Source: Karalla daura (taxonomy: Eukaryota; Chordata; Actinopteri; Chaetodontiformes; Leiognathidae). Taken from it: a stretch of 64,000 nt of DNA. Positions 64,000-64,000 of the stretch are shown here, piece after piece. Made by a program: the position numbers and the translations under genes. The stretch spans positions 559,001 to 623,000 of the forward strand of contig CM055188.1 of assembly GCA_029224185.1 (NCBI GenBank), read 5' to 3'. The notes beneath the pieces were generated by a model. It had not been told where the DNA came from. It saw only the letters and a program-made list of their open reading frames with translations, and did no database searches. Position 1 is the stretch's first letter, and every line of letters starts with the position of its first letter.

Positions 64000-64000
64000 G

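Overview
The window looks like a repeat-rich stretch of a ray-finned fish (teleost) nuclear genome. It has split genes with GT-AG introns, dense CA/GT and CTAT microsatellites, and fish-type Tc1-like, hAT, PIF/Harbinger, Rex1/CR1-like and L2-like elements. I see no bacterial operons, rRNA, tRNA or CRISPR array. The species cannot be named from the sequence alone.

Host genes are few. A complete four-exon shisa4-like gene lies on the minus strand (coding exons 11436-11379, 9266-9089, 7961-7825, 7736-7525), and all intron phases agree. Directly upstream and divergent is a broken THAP-domain start (11752 onward). A PPP1R16A/B-like first coding exon is at 55414-55678 (+); its later exons are not in the window. 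One exon's worth of CPSF3-like coding sequence (3349-3174, minus) lies in the loop of a large palindrome of dispersed repeats. Weaker exon-like signals are a GC-richer candidate promoter/5' exon block (20990-21570) and a candidate terminal exon (27639-27870).

Layout. 1-1.6 kb: a dispersed repeat (called rep-B here) with a 276-bp tandem array and a 43-bp hairpin array. 1.5-4.7 kb: a palindrome of another repeat (rep-A) with the CPSF3 fragment in its loop. 7.5-11.4 kb: shisa4-like gene. 11.7-12 kb: THAP remnant. 12.8-15.5 kb: third rep-A copy split by a Tc1 element, then a MITE. 16-20 kb: decayed LINEs, a solo LTR and a hAT MITE with an 8-bp target duplication. 22.9-26.8 kb: hAT remnants, a second rep-B copy and a Tc1-like element. 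30-32.5 kb: dispersed repeats. 33-44.3 kb: a hAT element containing a Tc1-like element, which contains a LINE; this whole block was later rearranged by an inversion between two oppositely oriented, nearly identical LINE copies. 45.3-49.5 kb: a decayed PIF/Harbinger with Myb-like and transposase genes. 50.3-53 kb: L2 LINE with a nested 564-bp MITE. 55.3-55.7 kb: PPP1R16-like exon. 56.8-57 kb: a 51-bp coding-like tandem repeat. 57.4-58.2 kb: a 789-bp hAT with perfect 8-bp target duplications. 63-64 kb: another hAT-like transposase remnant running off the edge.

The most informative results are the reconstructable inversion at 33-44 kb, where three independent markers (hAT ends plus target duplication, the split Tc1-like element, and the inverted LINEs) agree, and the CPSF3 exon fragment inside the rep-A palindrome. 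I found no convincing new multi-gene system; the novelty is in element architecture and rearrangement.
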